Shown piece after piece: positions 26,487 through 36,472 of a stretch of DNA of 64,000 nucleotides; position 1 is the first letter of the stretch; every line of letters begins with the position of its first letter. The notes beneath the pieces are model-generated. The model was given only the letters and a program-made list of their open reading frames with translations, was not told the origin of the DNA and searched no databases. Origin of the DNA: Kangiella taiwanensis (GTDB lineage Bacteria; Pseudomonadota; Gammaproteobacteria; Enterobacterales; Kangiellaceae); the NCBI RefSeq assembly GCF_020005165.1, contig NZ_JAHCLT010000002.1, positions 62,001-126,000 on the forward strand, read 5' to 3'. Both the position numbers and the translations under genes were made by a program.

Positions 26487-27200
26487 CTAAAGGCCAGACA
26501 AAGTATCCACATGTAGCCCGCACTCGCGAACAATACCACCGAAACGAGTATCTTCTTCATCCATATCTGAACTTAAAGGAACCGTACTATGAGTATCCCC
26601 AATCGAAACATATCCCTGTTCCCACAAAGGGTGATAAGGCAAGCTGTGCTTTTTTAGGTATTCATGAATCATTTTGTTATCCCAATCAATGATCGGATGA
26701 ACTTTAATTCGTCCCTTGAAAGATTGAACCACAGGCAGACCTTGTCGAGAGCTAGCCTGCTGACGACGCAATCCAGAAAACCAAGTGCTAACGTTTAAAT
26801 CATCAAGCGCTCGATCCATCGGCTCCACTTTGTTACGTTGATTATAGTCCTTGATTCCTTGCTCACCTTTTTCCCACAGCTTGCCGTAGCGGGCTTCTTG
26901 CCAAGCTGCGCTTAAATTACTTTGGTAAACCCGCAAGTTTAAATTGAGGCGCTCAGTAAGCTCATCTACAAACTGGTAGGTTTCTGGGAACAAGTAGCCC
27001 GTATCCACTAAAATAACAGGAATGTCTGGCTTAGCTTGCGTCAGAAGATGCAGGCTTACCGCCGACTGAGCTCCAAAGCTTGATGCTAAAGCCGCATTTC
27101 CAGGCAAGTGCTCCAAAGCATACGCCACCCGCTCTTCAGCAGAAGCAGACTCTAGCTTGGCATTAACCTGTTCAAACCACGACTCATTGAGCAAAGACAT
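26487..27200 (-). CDS. cysH: Phosphoadenosine phosphosulfate reductase
   Basis: 237 residues. Reduces PAPS to sulfite using thioredoxin. PP-loop motif [28 protein letters not shown] and the catalytic ECGLH near the C-terminus (Cys about 227). Lacks the extra CC pairs of the iron-sulfur APS reductases, so it is the PAPS type and needs CysC, which is not in this window. Third gene of cysJIH, 16 bp behind cysI. Confidence 0.94.
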   Translation of the reverse strand: MSLLNESWFEQVNAKLESASAEERVAYALEHLPGNAALASSFGAQSAVSLHLLTQAKPDIPVILVDTGYLFPETYQFVDELTERLNLNLRVYQSNLSAAWQEARYGKLWEKGEQGIKDYNQRNKVEPMDRALDDLNVSTWFSGLRRQQASSRQGLPVVQSFKGRIKVHPIIDWDNKMIHEYLKKHSLPYHPLWEQGYVSIGDTHSTVPLSSDMDEEDTRFGGIVRECGLHVDTLSGL

Positions 27201-27216
27201 GCCTTCTCCCTAATCT

Positions 27217-28923
27217 TTAGCTATGAAAATCCACGCCATTATGAACAGCGTTGACATAACCCTGACGAATAACAAAGTCCCCGAAGTGCTCATCAGTATG
27301 ACGCTCAGCTGCATAACGCTGAAAAATCGGATCGAGCTCTTCTAAAATCTGAGCTTCATTAATATTCTCACGGTACAACTTATTGACCCGGTCACCTTCA
27401 TGGCTCGCTCCTAAATATAAGTTATATTTTCCGGGAGCCTTGCCAACAAAACCTATTTCACCTAAATAAGGACGAGCGCAACCATTGGGGCAGCCTGTCA
27501 TACGAATGTTTATCGGCTTGTCAGCAATGTCATACTTCTCAAGTTGTAACTCAATCTTGTCCATCAATGTCGGCAGATAGCGTTCCGCTTCAGCCATTGC
27601 TAGAGCACATGTTGGAAAAGCCACACAAGCCAGAGAATTGAGTCGTGTTGGTGTTTCAGTTTTTCCGATACTGATTCCATGCTGCTCTACAAGCTTCTGT
27701 ATCGCTGCCTTATTAGCTTCTGAAACATTACTGATAATAATGTTTTGATTTGGCGAGCAACGGAATTCGCCATCATGAATATCGGCAATGGCGCGTAGGC
27801 CCGTAAAAACCCGAGACTCGTCTGTATCTTTGATTCGCCCGCTATGAATGTACAAGGTTAAGTGCCACAGCCCGTCATCGGTTTTAACCCAGCCAAAACG
27901 ATCACCATTGTGATCAAATTTAAACGGCTTAGCGTCTTCTAGACTGTAACCGAGGTAATCAGCTAAAGTCTCTTTAAAGCCATTGACCGTTAGACGATCC
28001 ACGGTGTATTTTAAACGCGCTAGTTTACGAACTTCACGGTTACCATAATCGCGTTGCACTTTAAGGATATTTTCTACCACTGCGAGAGTATCTTCTGGCT
28101 TGCTGAAGCCGATGACTGAAGCTGCTCGCGGGTAAGTTTCAGTGTCGCTGTGGGTGCTACCCATGCCACCACCAACGAGAATGTTAAAGCCTAGTAACTT
28201 ATCACCATCAGCGATCGCTACCAAACCAATGTCGTTAGCGTAGATATCGACATCATTGTATGGAGGAACCGCAATGGCTATTTTAAACTTACGAGGCAAA
28301 TAAGTTTTGCCATATATTGGCTCCTCCGTTGTTTCAACTTTTTCACCGTCTAACCAAATTTCATGATAGGCATTGGTATTTGGTAACAAATGCTCACTGA
28401 TTTTTTTCGACCACTCGTAAACCTCTGTCTGTAACTTTGACGTTTCATACAAAGGGTTAGCCATCACATTACGATTAACGTCACCACAGGCCGCGATCGA
28501 ATCGACTAATGCTTTATTAATACCAGCAATCGTATTCTTTAAGTCACGCTTAAAAATCCCATGCCACTGAAACGTCTGGCGCGTTGTTAAGCGTAAACTA
28601 CTGTGGCCATATTGTTCTGCGATATCTGACAAGACCTTATATTGCTCAGAAGTTGCTATTCCACCCGGCAAACGTGCGCGGATCATGAACGAATACAAAG
28701 GCTCAAGCTTTTGTTTGCGTCGCTCAGCTCTCAGATCACGATCATCCTGCATATAGGAGCCATGGAACTTGATGATCATTTGATCATCATCAGCAATAGC
28801 ACCTGTAACATCTGCTTTTAAACTTTCCTCTAAGGTGCCACGCAAGTAATTACTCTTTACTTTTATCGTTTCTACTTCAGAGTGACGTTCTGGATCATAT
28901 TCTGTTGGTTTTACTTTGCTCAT
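27217..28923 (-). CDS. cysI: Sulfite reductase hemoprotein beta-component
   Basis: 568 residues. Six-electron reduction of sulfite to sulfide on coupled siroheme and 4Fe-4S. Cluster ligands in CVAFPTCALAM and MTGCPNGCARP; siroheme-binding Arg/Lys in the LRLTTRQTFQWHG and NVMANP regions. The ATG overlaps the cysJ stop by one base (TAATG), giving tight coupling for the complex. Confidence 0.96.
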   Translation of the reverse strand: MSKVKPTEYDPERHSEVETIKVKSNYLRGTLEESLKADVTGAIADDDQMIIKFHGSYMQDDRDLRAERRKQKLEPLYSFMIRARLPGGIATSEQYKVLSDIAEQYGHSSLRLTTRQTFQWHGIFKRDLKNTIAGINKALVDSIAACGDVNRNVMANPLYETSKLQTEVYEWSKKISEHLLPNTNAYHEIWLDGEKVETTEEPIYGKTYLPRKFKIAIAVPPYNDVDIYANDIGLVAIADGDKLLGFNILVGGGMGSTHSDTETYPRAASVIGFSKPEDTLAVVENILKVQRDYGNREVRKLARLKYTVDRLTVNGFKETLADYLGYSLEDAKPFKFDHNGDRFGWVKTDDGLWHLTLYIHSGRIKDTDESRVFTGLRAIADIHDGEFRCSPNQNIIISNVSEANKAAIQKLVEQHGISIGKTETPTRLNSLACVAFPTCALAMAEAERYLPTLMDKIELQLEKYDIADKPINIRMTGCPNGCARPYLGEIGFVGKAPGKYNLYLGASHEGDRVNKLYRENINEAQILEELDPIFQRYAAERHTDEHFGDFVIRQGYVNAVHNGVDFHS

Positions 28924-30767
28924 TAGTAAATATCTCTCTGGTAACGATTATCTAACTTTAACTGCTTCAAATAGTGCTTAGCGTCTTCTTCACTCTTCTG
29001 GCCTTGCGTTTGAATGATTTCTAACAGCGCTGCTTCAACATCTTTCGCCATCCGATGCATGTCGCCACAGACATAAAAGTAAGCCCCCTCTTCTAGCCAC
29101 TTCCAAACGCCTTCGGCTTGCTCTATCAACTTGTGCTGAACATAAACTTTTTTTCCTTCCTCAGAGTCGCGCGAGAAAGCTAAGTCCACTCGAGAAAGAG
29201 TGCCAGCTTTTAAGTACTGCTGGATTTCCACTTGGTATAAGAAGTCAGTATTAAAGTGAGGGTTGCCGAAAAAGAGCCAGTTTTTGCCTTCGTTATCAAG
29301 AGCTTCTCGATGTTGCAAAAAGGCTCTAAATGGTGCTACCCCAGTGCCAGGCCCTACCATAATCACCGGAGAATCATCCTCTGGCAGTTTAAATTTCGGA
29401 TTCTTTTCAATGAAGATACTGACTTCATCACCCTCTTCAAGATCTTGGGTCAAGAAGTGACTGGCTAGGCCATAACGCTCGCCATGTTCATTACGGTTAG
29501 ACACATGATTTAGGGTTAAGTGAACCTCATCTGGAGCCTCTTCCAAGCTTGAAGAGATCGAATACAAGCGTGGTTTAATAGGTTTTAAAATGTCCACCAG
29601 TTGCTGCGCAGATAGCGTCGGATCGGCAAGGTGTAATACATCCACAAACTGATGCTGCTGAATGAATTCGCTAAACTCTTCATCATGAATTTTTTGCAGC
29701 TGCTGGTTAGGACTGATTTCAAGCAGAGCTTTCAAGGTGCCTTTATTAACAAGCGTTAACTCAGCAGTTTGCGTTAGGAAACTTCGAATGCTGATATTCT
29801 TATCTTTATAGATAACGTTTTCTTCGGGGTCTAATCCCAGCTGCTGAATAATGTCAGAAACCAATTCATGTTGATTATGCGCAACAACTCCTAATGCATC
29901 CCCCGGCTCGTAAACAATACCAGAGTCAGAAATATCAATTTCCACATGATAGGTTTCCTTGGGTGATCCTTGACCTGTTATGCGCTGAATAGTTTCAACG
30001 GTAGCCGTAAAAGGATTGTTCTTATCATAAGAAACGCCTGAGGAAACTTCTTGCGTCTGTATGGTTTCAACGGCAGCGTTACCCGCTCCGCCAACTAAAT
30101 TTTTGAAGTAATCTTTTAGCGACGCCGTAACCTCGTTAACCCAAGCTTGTGCATCATCGTCGTAATCCACATCACATAAAACTGGACTCTTCAACGAAGC
30201 TGCTCCACTCGCCGAAAGTGCAGCATCAAAGTCTTTGGCCGTTTGGCAGAAGAACTCATAACTTGAATCACCCAGTCCCAACACGGCATGCTTAACACCA
30301 GCGAGATTCGGGCGTTTTTTTGCACCTTTCTTACTGGTTAATGCTTCATGAAACTCAATAGCATCATCTGGCGGCTCGCCTTCGCCATGAGTTGAAGCAG
30401 TCACAAGAATTGCTGAGTAATCTTTGAGGTCCTTAACTTTTAGTTCCAAGGTTGACTTAAGAACAGCATTAACACCATTGGTGTTTAGGCTTTGGTGTAG
30501 ACTTTCAGCGACAGCCTGAGCGTTACCTGTTTGTGATGCATACAGCACCAGAGCAGGCTTAACAGCTTCATCGCTCACCACAGTTTCTTGCGCTAAGGAG
30601 CTTGAGACTGGTGGTACACCAGTATTAGCGCCTGCTTCTGCAAGCCCAGCGCAATAGCCACTCAACCAACTCAGTTCTTGAGAACTTAAACTTTGTATTT
30701 TGCTTATTAACTCATCGCCGATAAGTTTTGTCGCTAGCCAATTTGGCTGTTGTTCTTTCGCAGTCAC
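28923..30767 (-). CDS. cysJ: Sulfite reductase flavoprotein alpha-component
   Basis: 614 residues. N-terminal flavodoxin domain (YASQTGNAQAVAESL, THGEGEPPDDA), connecting/FAD domain (PRLYSISSSLEEAP), NADPH domain (MVGPGTGVAPFRAFLQ, FFGNPHFNTDFLY) ending RYQRDIY as in E. coli CysJ. Passes electrons from NADPH to CysI. First gene of cysJIH; a met-box-like pair lies 37-52 bp and a putative CysB site 78-98 bp upstream. Confidence 0.96.
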   Translation of the reverse strand: MTAKEQQPNWLATKLIGDELISKIQSLSSQELSWLSGYCAGLAEAGANTGVPPVSSSLAQETVVSDEAVKPALVLYASQTGNAQAVAESLHQSLNTNGVNAVLKSTLELKVKDLKDYSAILVTASTHGEGEPPDDAIEFHEALTSKKGAKKRPNLAGVKHAVLGLGDSSYEFFCQTAKDFDAALSASGAASLKSPVLCDVDYDDDAQAWVNEVTASLKDYFKNLVGGAGNAAVETIQTQEVSSGVSYDKNNPFTATVETIQRITGQGSPKETYHVEIDISDSGIVYEPGDALGVVAHNQHELVSDIIQQLGLDPEENVIYKDKNISIRSFLTQTAELTLVNKGTLKALLEISPNQQLQKIHDEEFSEFIQQHQFVDVLHLADPTLSAQQLVDILKPIKPRLYSISSSLEEAPDEVHLTLNHVSNRNEHGERYGLASHFLTQDLEEGDEVSIFIEKNPKFKLPEDDSPVIMVGPGTGVAPFRAFLQHREALDNEGKNWLFFGNPHFNTDFLYQVEIQQYLKAGTLSRVDLAFSRDSEEGKKVYVQHKLIEQAEGVWKWLEEGAYFYVCGDMHRMAKDVEAALLEIIQTQGQKSEEDAKHYLKQLKLDNRYQRDIY

Positions 30768-30803
30768 GTTACTGTATCTATTAATTACTATGACCGCTAT
30801 TAT

Positions 30804-30819
30804 TGGCGTATAGACGTCT
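30804..30819 (-). promoter_or_regulatory. Possible met-box pair upstream of cysJ
   Basis: AGACGTCT (30812-30819) is a perfect MetJ consensus box, within ATAGACGTCTAT. TGGCGTAT (30804-30811) beside it, in phase, matches 5 of 8. Confidence 0.5.
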
Positions 30820-30844
30820 ATTCTCTACAAATTAAGCACTATAA

Positions 30845-30865
30845 ATGTATGCCATATGGTTATAT
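30845..30865 (-). promoter_or_regulatory. Putative CysB site upstream of cysJ
   Basis: The minus strand reads TATAACC-ATATGG-CATACA. It matches about 16 of 21 positions of the sites at cysG/cysB and metX. Confidence 0.5.
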
Positions 30866-30925
30866 AGAGTAAAAATAGGAGTATCTGATAGGGATCTAAT
30901 AACATTGACTGAGGTTGATATACAC

Positions 30926-30950
30926 AAAAGCCCCAAAATATGGGGCCTTT
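30926..30950 (-). terminator. Terminator of fpr
   Basis: Minus strand AAAGGCCCC-ATATTTT-GGGGCTTTT, downstream of the fpr stop. Confidence 0.8.
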
Positions 30951-30997
30951 ATTAGACTATGCTTAGAACTCTAGGTTATTTATAAGCAAAGATGAAA

Positions 30998-31774
30998 TTA
31001 CTCGACAAATGCACGCTCGATAACATAGTCACCTTGAATACCCATCTTAGGACTAATCTCGAAGCCTTTATTATCGAGAAGCGTGGATAAATCTTCTAAC
31101 ATCGCAGGGCTACCACATATCATAGCGCGATCATGCTTAGGATCTAACTTGTCTAGACCTAGCGATGACTCGACCAAGCCCTCTTCTAAGGCGTGAGTTA
31201 AACGACCTTGGTTTTGATAAGGCTCACGAGTCACTGTTGGGTAATATAATAGCTTTTCAGCAATCACATCACCTAAGTACTCATGATTCGGCAGTTCTTG
31301 CATAATCTTTTCTTGATAACACAACTCACTAACAAATCGAACACCGTGGCAAAGAACCACCTTATCGAACTTTTCATAGGTTTCCGGACACTGAATAATG
31401 CTCATAAAAGGAGCTAAGCCTGTTCCGGTAGCGAGTAAATACAAATTTCTACCAGCTTTCAAGTCATCAACCACTAAGGTTCCAGTGGGCTTTTTACTGA
31501 CCATGACTTCATCACCAGGCTTTAAGTGCTGCAGACGAGAAGTCAAAGCACCGTCTGGCACCTTGATACTGAAGAATTCAAGGTTTTCTTCATAGTTTGG
31601 GCTCGCGATACTGTAAGCACGCATAACTTTTTTACCACCTTCCAGTGGCAAGCCAATCATAATGAACTCGCCATTACGAAAGCGTAAGCTTTGATCACGG
31701 GTTGTTTGAAAGGTAAATAAAGTATCGTTCCAATGCTTTACAGATAGGACTTTTTCAATGTTTAGGTTACTCAT
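30998..31774 (-). CDS. fpr: Ferredoxin/flavodoxin-NADP reductase
   Basis: 258 residues from ATG 31774, which has GGAACTC before it; an in-frame GTG at 31783 lacks a site. FAD motif RAYSIASPNYEENLEFF, NADP motif LLATGTGLAPFMSI, and C-terminal MICGSPAML...ERAFVE without the terminal aromatic of plastid enzymes, so the bacterial subclass I type. Supplies electrons to ferredoxin or to Bfd for iron release. A Fur-like box lies 50-69 bp upstream, consistent with an iron link. Confidence 0.9.
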   Translation of the reverse strand: MSNLNIEKVLSVKHWNDTLFTFQTTRDQSLRFRNGEFIMIGLPLEGGKKVMRAYSIASPNYEENLEFFSIKVPDGALTSRLQHLKPGDEVMVSKKPTGTLVVDDLKAGRNLYLLATGTGLAPFMSIIQCPETYEKFDKVVLCHGVRFVSELCYQEKIMQELPNHEYLGDVIAEKLLYYPTVTREPYQNQGRLTHALEEGLVESSLGLDKLDPKHDRAMICGSPAMLEDLSTLLDNKGFEISPKMGIQGDYVIERAFVE

Positions 31775-31823
31775 GAGTTCCACCCTTGGGAGGATTTAGC
31801 TGAATTATATAAGAATAGATTCT

Positions 31824-31843
31824 ATTTGCAAACGATTCTCAAT
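31824..31843 (-). promoter_or_regulatory. Putative Fur box upstream of fpr
   Basis: The minus strand reads ATTGAGAATCGTTTGCAAAT, resembling classical Fur sites (GAGAAT-N-ATTTGCA type). Confidence 0.5.
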
Positions 31844-31963
31844 AAAGTGAACAGGCCTTTCCTATTACTTTGACTAATGAGTAAATTGACTTAGAAAGAA
31901 ATAGCCTGCTTCAAATCAATATCGAAGCAGACTTTAATTTGTTTTTATTGCTTTTGCAATATT

Positions 31964-32902
31964 TTAAGCAGCTGAAGATAAACCTCGTTTCCCTAAACTG
32001 TGACAAATAGCGTAGGTTAAATCTGCACGGTTTAATGTATAAAAGTGAAAGTCACTGACACCCTCTTTAACTAAGAGCTTAACCTGTTCAATAGCAATGT
32101 GAGATGCAATCAAGCGGCTCGTTTCAGGGTCGTTTTGAAGCCCCTCGTACACCTTATACATCCAGTCTGGTATATCCACTTGAGTAAACTTGGCGAACTT
32201 TTGCAATTGAGGAAAGTTCGTCACTGGTAAAATACCAGGAGTCAGATCAATACTTAAGTTTTCTCGTGAACACTGATCTCGAAACCTAAGGAACTTTTCA
32301 GCACTAAAGAAAAACTGACTAATAGCACGGCTAGCGCCTGCATCCACTTTTCGCTTCAGGTTTGCCAAGTCGCTTTTAGCACTTTCTGCTTCTGGGTGAA
32401 CTTCCGGGTAAGCCGCCACGCTAATTTCAAAGTCGTGAAGTTGCTTTAACTTATGAACCAGGTCCGTGGCATAGCGAAAATCTCCCTGCTGTGCATCCTC
32501 ACCTAAGTCGCCACGAAGTGCGACGATATGCCGTACTCCTTTAGACCAGTAATCCTCAGCAATTTGCTCTATCTCAGCTTCGCTAGAGCCAATACAGGTT
32601 AAATGCGGCACTGCCGTTAACTCAGTTTCACGAATAATTTTTGTAATCACATCATGGGTTCTAGAACGAGTAGATGCCGCCGCTCCATAAGTGACTGAGA
32701 CAAACTCTGGCTGTAATGGCTCGAGCTTTTTTATGCTTGACCACAATGTCTTTTGCATCTCCGGTGTATTGGGCGGAAAGAACTCAAAAGAAACGTTCAC
32801 CTTGCCATTTAAGTCGGCTATCTGCTGGTTTAAAAACTCAGCAATCCGAGCTTCTTCATAGCTGGGCTTCTCACTACTGGAGGTAATTATTGGAAAGGAC
32901 AT
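31964..32902 (-). CDS. metF: 5,10-methylenetetrahydrofolate reductase
   Basis: 312 residues, TIM barrel with FAD. Motifs VSFEFFPPNTPEMQ (catalytic Glu), VSVTYGA, VALRGDLG, ISQFFF and the C-terminal DFHFYTLNRADL. Makes methyl-THF for methionine synthase. Its ATG overlaps the metL stop (TAATG). Last gene of metX-B-L-F. Confidence 0.95.
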   Translation of the reverse strand: MSFPIITSSSEKPSYEEARIAEFLNQQIADLNGKVNVSFEFFPPNTPEMQKTLWSSIKKLEPLQPEFVSVTYGAAASTRSRTHDVITKIIRETELTAVPHLTCIGSSEAEIEQIAEDYWSKGVRHIVALRGDLGEDAQQGDFRYATDLVHKLKQLHDFEISVAAYPEVHPEAESAKSDLANLKRKVDAGASRAISQFFFSAEKFLRFRDQCSRENLSIDLTPGILPVTNFPQLQKFAKFTQVDIPDWMYKVYEGLQNDPETSRLIASHIAIEQVKLLVKEGVSDFHFYTLNRADLTYAICHSLGKRGLSSAA

Positions 32903-35292
32903 TAGTGCCCCCTCAACAAATCACACAAATCATTTAACACACCACCTGCAGTGACCTCTCGCCCAGCCCCGGGTCCTTGAATGATCAGTGGGTTATCTTT
33001 ATACCAGGCGCTAATGACTTGGAACACGTTATCGCAAGGGTTTAAAGACGCAAACGGATGCGACTGCTCAATGAGCTCAAGTTTTAGAGAGAGCTTTTCT
33101 GGTGACAATGTGGCGATGTAACGCAGTAGACCACCGCTTGCTTTAGCTTTCTCCAGAAGTTTTTGATAGTAGTCATTAATCGCGGATTCCTTTTGCCAAA
33201 ACTCATCAAGCTCTCCATCTAGCAACTCTTCCGAAATTGCCGGCTCAAAATCCTCAGGAGCATCTTCAAAACCAAGCTGCTGAGCTAAAATACGAATCTT
33301 GCGAATAACATCATTACCCGACAAATCCTCGCGGGGGTCTGGCTCGGTGAAGGCATTATCTTGGGCTACCTTTAACAACTCAGTAAATGGCTTCTCGCCG
33401 TCAAACTCACTAAAAAGCCATGACAGTGAGCCTGAAAAAATACCACTAACCTCTTCAATGCGATCACCTGACTCATGCAGATTTTTGATCGCTGCTTGAA
33501 TCGGTAATCCTGCACCTGCTGTCGTGTTCTTTTTCCAAATACGACGGTTTGTCTTAAGCACAGTCTCAACTTCACGAGCATAGTGCTTGTCTGAAGCAGC
33601 AATTTTATTGGCTGAAATAATATGCCACTTATTTTCTGCAAATCCTCTGTACCTTTCAGATATTGATTTGCTCGCAGTAGCATCGACGATGATCAGTTCA
33701 CGGCCAGCATATTGCTCCAGCCATGAGAAAATTTGGTCGTTTGAGTTATCTTCTCCTTTTGGTAACAGTTGCTCCAGTTCTGATAACTCTATACCGTCAG
33801 GATCAAAAGTGTAACGCTTGCTGTTTGCAACAGCTAAAATTTGAATTGAACGATTAAGGCTTTGACCTAAGCGCTCAGCGCCCGTTTCAATTAGCTCGAC
33901 AAACTTTTTACCAATATTACCATAGCCCAAGACCACAATTGGAACCGTCGGCTCTTGATAAAAGAAGCTCGTGTGTAAGTCTCGTAACAAAGCCTCTGCA
34001 TGCTCATCATCAATCACAACGGACAAGCTATGGCTATTGTTAGGATAATGAATTTCTTGGGTATCAAACGTACTTAAGCGACGAATAAAGCGCTCAATGA
34101 TACGCTTGTCCTGACGGATGTTTTGGCCGACTAAAGAAATTAAAGTCATGTTTGAAAGCAGTACCGATGGATAATGCTGCAATGCTTTAATAGTCGAAGT
34201 CACAGCAAACACATCACTTTTCTCGATGTAAAAGGTGAGCTTGTGCTGAGTAATGTCATAGCCATTCACATAGCTGGCGATACTTTTCTCTGCTAACTTC
34301 TTTTGGATACGTCGAGCCTGTAATTCATCAATCGAGTGAATACAAACTTTATGTAACTTTGGCTTAAAAGTAATAGTTTTTACACGATTCGTTGGTGTGG
34401 TGTCTTGTGACACAACCGTTCCGGCAGCGTCAGGCTGCTCGAAACTTTTAATGTTCACACTCCCCTTGTACAACAAAAGTGGCAGTACCGTTTTCTCATG
34501 AAGTACATTAGCCCCTAATTCTGACAATGCCTGCGCTTCGCACAGCGTTAGATTTTCTACTAACAGCGGCTCACGAATAATCTTAGGGTCAGCGGTATAA
34601 ATACCATTAACATCCGTCCAGATTGTAATGCTTGGAGAGTTGATTAAGTAACCTAACGCAGTTGCAGAGAAGTCACTACCATTTCTGCCTAAGGTTGTTT
34701 TCTGTAACCTGCTATCCAATGCAACGAAGCCCGTAACGATAAACACCGAGTCAGTTTCAGTGCTATAAAGGTTCGATAGAGCATCATCAGCAAAATGCTG
34801 GTCGAAGGGATACTGATAGGTTTCTGTATTCAACTTTAAACATCGACAACTATCTATCGCTTGTGCTTTTTTGCCTTTGTTGTTTAGCACATCAGATAGG
34901 ATAAGCGATGACCATGTTTCTCCGTGGGCCAATACCTCACTCTGGGAGTAGCGATTCGTATCGATCAACCGCTCTATCGCTTTAACATCTTGCTCAATCC
35001 GCTCTAAGATAGACTTATCAAAACCAATCCCCTGCTGAAGATCTAAAAAATAATCTAGCAGGATCTGACCGTTCGGTATGCCACCCTCGATCAACGCCAG
35101 CAACCAGTTAGTGACGTTACCATTAGCAGACACCACAACGACATCGCCCGCTTTGGTCTGCTCTTTCACAATATCAGAAACAGCGCTAATAGATTCTGGC
35201 GTGGCTAAACAGGTCCCACCAAACTTATGAACCTTATACTCTCCTGCTTTATAGTTTTTAGCTGTGCCAACAGCATAATTTTCATCAGCCAT
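32902..35292 (-). CDS. metL: Bifunctional aspartate kinase / homoserine dehydrogenase
   Basis: 796 residues. Aspartokinase domain first (VHKFGGTCLATPESI; TTLGRNGSDFSATALG), ACT-like region (about 310-460), then homoserine dehydrogenase (VLGYGNIGKKFVEL, KNTTAGAGLP, GPGAGREVTAGGVL). The kinase signature has TC where most have SS or TS. Position inside the met operon and overlaps with metB (8 bp) and metF (1 bp) favour MetL over ThrA. Supplies homoserine for MetX. Confidence 0.9.
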   Translation of the reverse strand: MADENYAVGTAKNYKAGEYKVHKFGGTCLATPESISAVSDIVKEQTKAGDVVVVSANGNVTNWLLALIEGGIPNGQILLDYFLDLQQGIGFDKSILERIEQDVKAIERLIDTNRYSQSEVLAHGETWSSLILSDVLNNKGKKAQAIDSCRCLKLNTETYQYPFDQHFADDALSNLYSTETDSVFIVTGFVALDSRLQKTTLGRNGSDFSATALGYLINSPSITIWTDVNGIYTADPKIIREPLLVENLTLCEAQALSELGANVLHEKTVLPLLLYKGSVNIKSFEQPDAAGTVVSQDTTPTNRVKTITFKPKLHKVCIHSIDELQARRIQKKLAEKSIASYVNGYDITQHKLTFYIEKSDVFAVTSTIKALQHYPSVLLSNMTLISLVGQNIRQDKRIIERFIRRLSTFDTQEIHYPNNSHSLSVVIDDEHAEALLRDLHTSFFYQEPTVPIVVLGYGNIGKKFVELIETGAERLGQSLNRSIQILAVANSKRYTFDPDGIELSELEQLLPKGEDNSNDQIFSWLEQYAGRELIIVDATASKSISERYRGFAENKWHIISANKIAASDKHYAREVETVLKTNRRIWKKNTTAGAGLPIQAAIKNLHESGDRIEEVSGIFSGSLSWLFSEFDGEKPFTELLKVAQDNAFTEPDPREDLSGNDVIRKIRILAQQLGFEDAPEDFEPAISEELLDGELDEFWQKESAINDYYQKLLEKAKASGGLLRYIATLSPEKLSLKLELIEQSHPFASLNPCDNVFQVISAWYKDNPLIIQGPGAGREVTAGGVLNDLCDLLRGH

Positions 35293-36472
35293 TGCTCACC
35301 TCTTTTTCAACATCAGTCGCACTATAAGGTACTTTCTCAAACGCGGTCTTTAGATCGGAGAGCAGGTCATCAAGCTCTTCAATACCTACTGAGACACGCA
35401 ACAATCGAGGTGTGATTCCGGCTTCCAACTGCGCAGCTTCATCCATCGCCGCATGCGTCATGGTCGCAGGGTGGCAAATTAAACTCTCCACTCCACCCAG
35501 TGACTCTGCCAATGAGAACAGCTTCAGCTCTTTGATAAAGGCGGCCAAGGCTTCCGAATTGAATTTAGTGGTGAAAGACAGCATTGCGCCAAAGCCTTTT
35601 TGCTGCTTACGCGCAATTAAGTGTCCTGGATGGTGTTCTAAGCCTGGATAATAAACGTTATCAACCAGAGGATGTTTATCCAAAAATTCGGCCACTGCTT
35701 GCGCGTTTTCTTCATGCTTTTTGATTCGGATACCCAGCGTGCGAACGCCACGTGTCGTGATAAAGCTATCGAACGGTGATGCAGTGATGCCAATACAGTT
35801 AGCCCACCATGCCACTTGCTCATGCAATTCTTCTGTTTTTGCAACCACGGCGCCACCGACAACATCACTATGACCATTGATGTACTTTGTCGTTGAGTGG
35901 ATCACTAAGTCTGCGCCTAATTCTAGAGGCTTTTGCTGTATAGGTGAGAGGAAAGTATTGTCGACCACCTTGATTACGTCATCACCAGCTTGCTGACATA
36001 ACTTTTCAACGTCAACAATGCGCAGCAGAGGGTTACTTGGCGTTTCAATCCAAACAATTCGCGGCTTCTCAGCTAACGCTTCTTGGTAGGCTCTTTCGTT
36101 ACCTTGGTCGACAAATTTGACGCGGCAACCGCCCTTCTTGGCCAACGATGTGAACAAACGATAGGTACCGCCGTAACAGTCGTGTGGCACAACAACCAGA
36201 TCACCCGGCTCAAGCAACTGCGTCACTAGATGAACCGCAGACATGCCACTCGACGTTACTACGGCGCCAGCACCCCCTTCTAAATCAGCCAAACAATCCG
36301 CTAACACATCACGTGTAGGATTGCCTGAACGGCTATAATCATATTTTCTTGGGCTACCAAGCCCCTCGAAAGTGTAGTTACTCGAAAAGTATAATGCTGG
36401 CGTTACCGCTCCGTACTGCTCGTCAGTTTCAATGCCGGCTCTAACGGCTTGCGTAGCTTGCTGGTGACTCAT
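35285..36472 (-). CDS. metB: Cystathionine gamma-synthase (trans-sulfuration PLP enzyme)
   Basis: 395 residues from ATG 36472, preceded by AGGAG; the GTG one codon earlier is less likely. Family motifs YDYSRSGNPTRDVLA, SGMSAVHLV, WIETPSNPL and PLP lysine in HSTTKYINGHSDVVGG. Condenses acyl-homoserine with cysteine. The start lies inside the last 32 bp of metX. O-acetylhomoserine sulfhydrylase activity cannot be excluded, but length and context fit MetB. Confidence 0.88.
   Translation of the reverse strand: MSHQQATQAVRAGIETDEQYGAVTPALYFSSNYTFEGLGSPRKYDYSRSGNPTRDVLADCLADLEGGAGAVVTSSGMSAVHLVTQLLEPGDLVVVPHDCYGGTYRLFTSLAKKGGCRVKFVDQGNERAYQEALAEKPRIVWIETPSNPLLRIVDVEKLCQQAGDDVIKVVDNTFLSPIQQKPLELGADLVIHSTTKYINGHSDVVGGAVVAKTEELHEQVAWWANCIGITASPFDSFITTRGVRTLGIRIKKHEENAQAVAEFLDKHPLVDNVYYPGLEHHPGHLIARKQQKGFGAMLSFTTKFNSEALAAFIKELKLFSLAESLGGVESLICHPATMTHAAMDEAAQLEAGITPRLLRVSVGIEELDDLLSDLKTAFEKVPYSATDVEKEVSNG

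Noticed and set aside
32902-35292. thrA rather than metL
   Set aside because: Position inside the MetJ-controlled operon and overlaps with metB and metF favour metL; no thrB or thrC adjacent.
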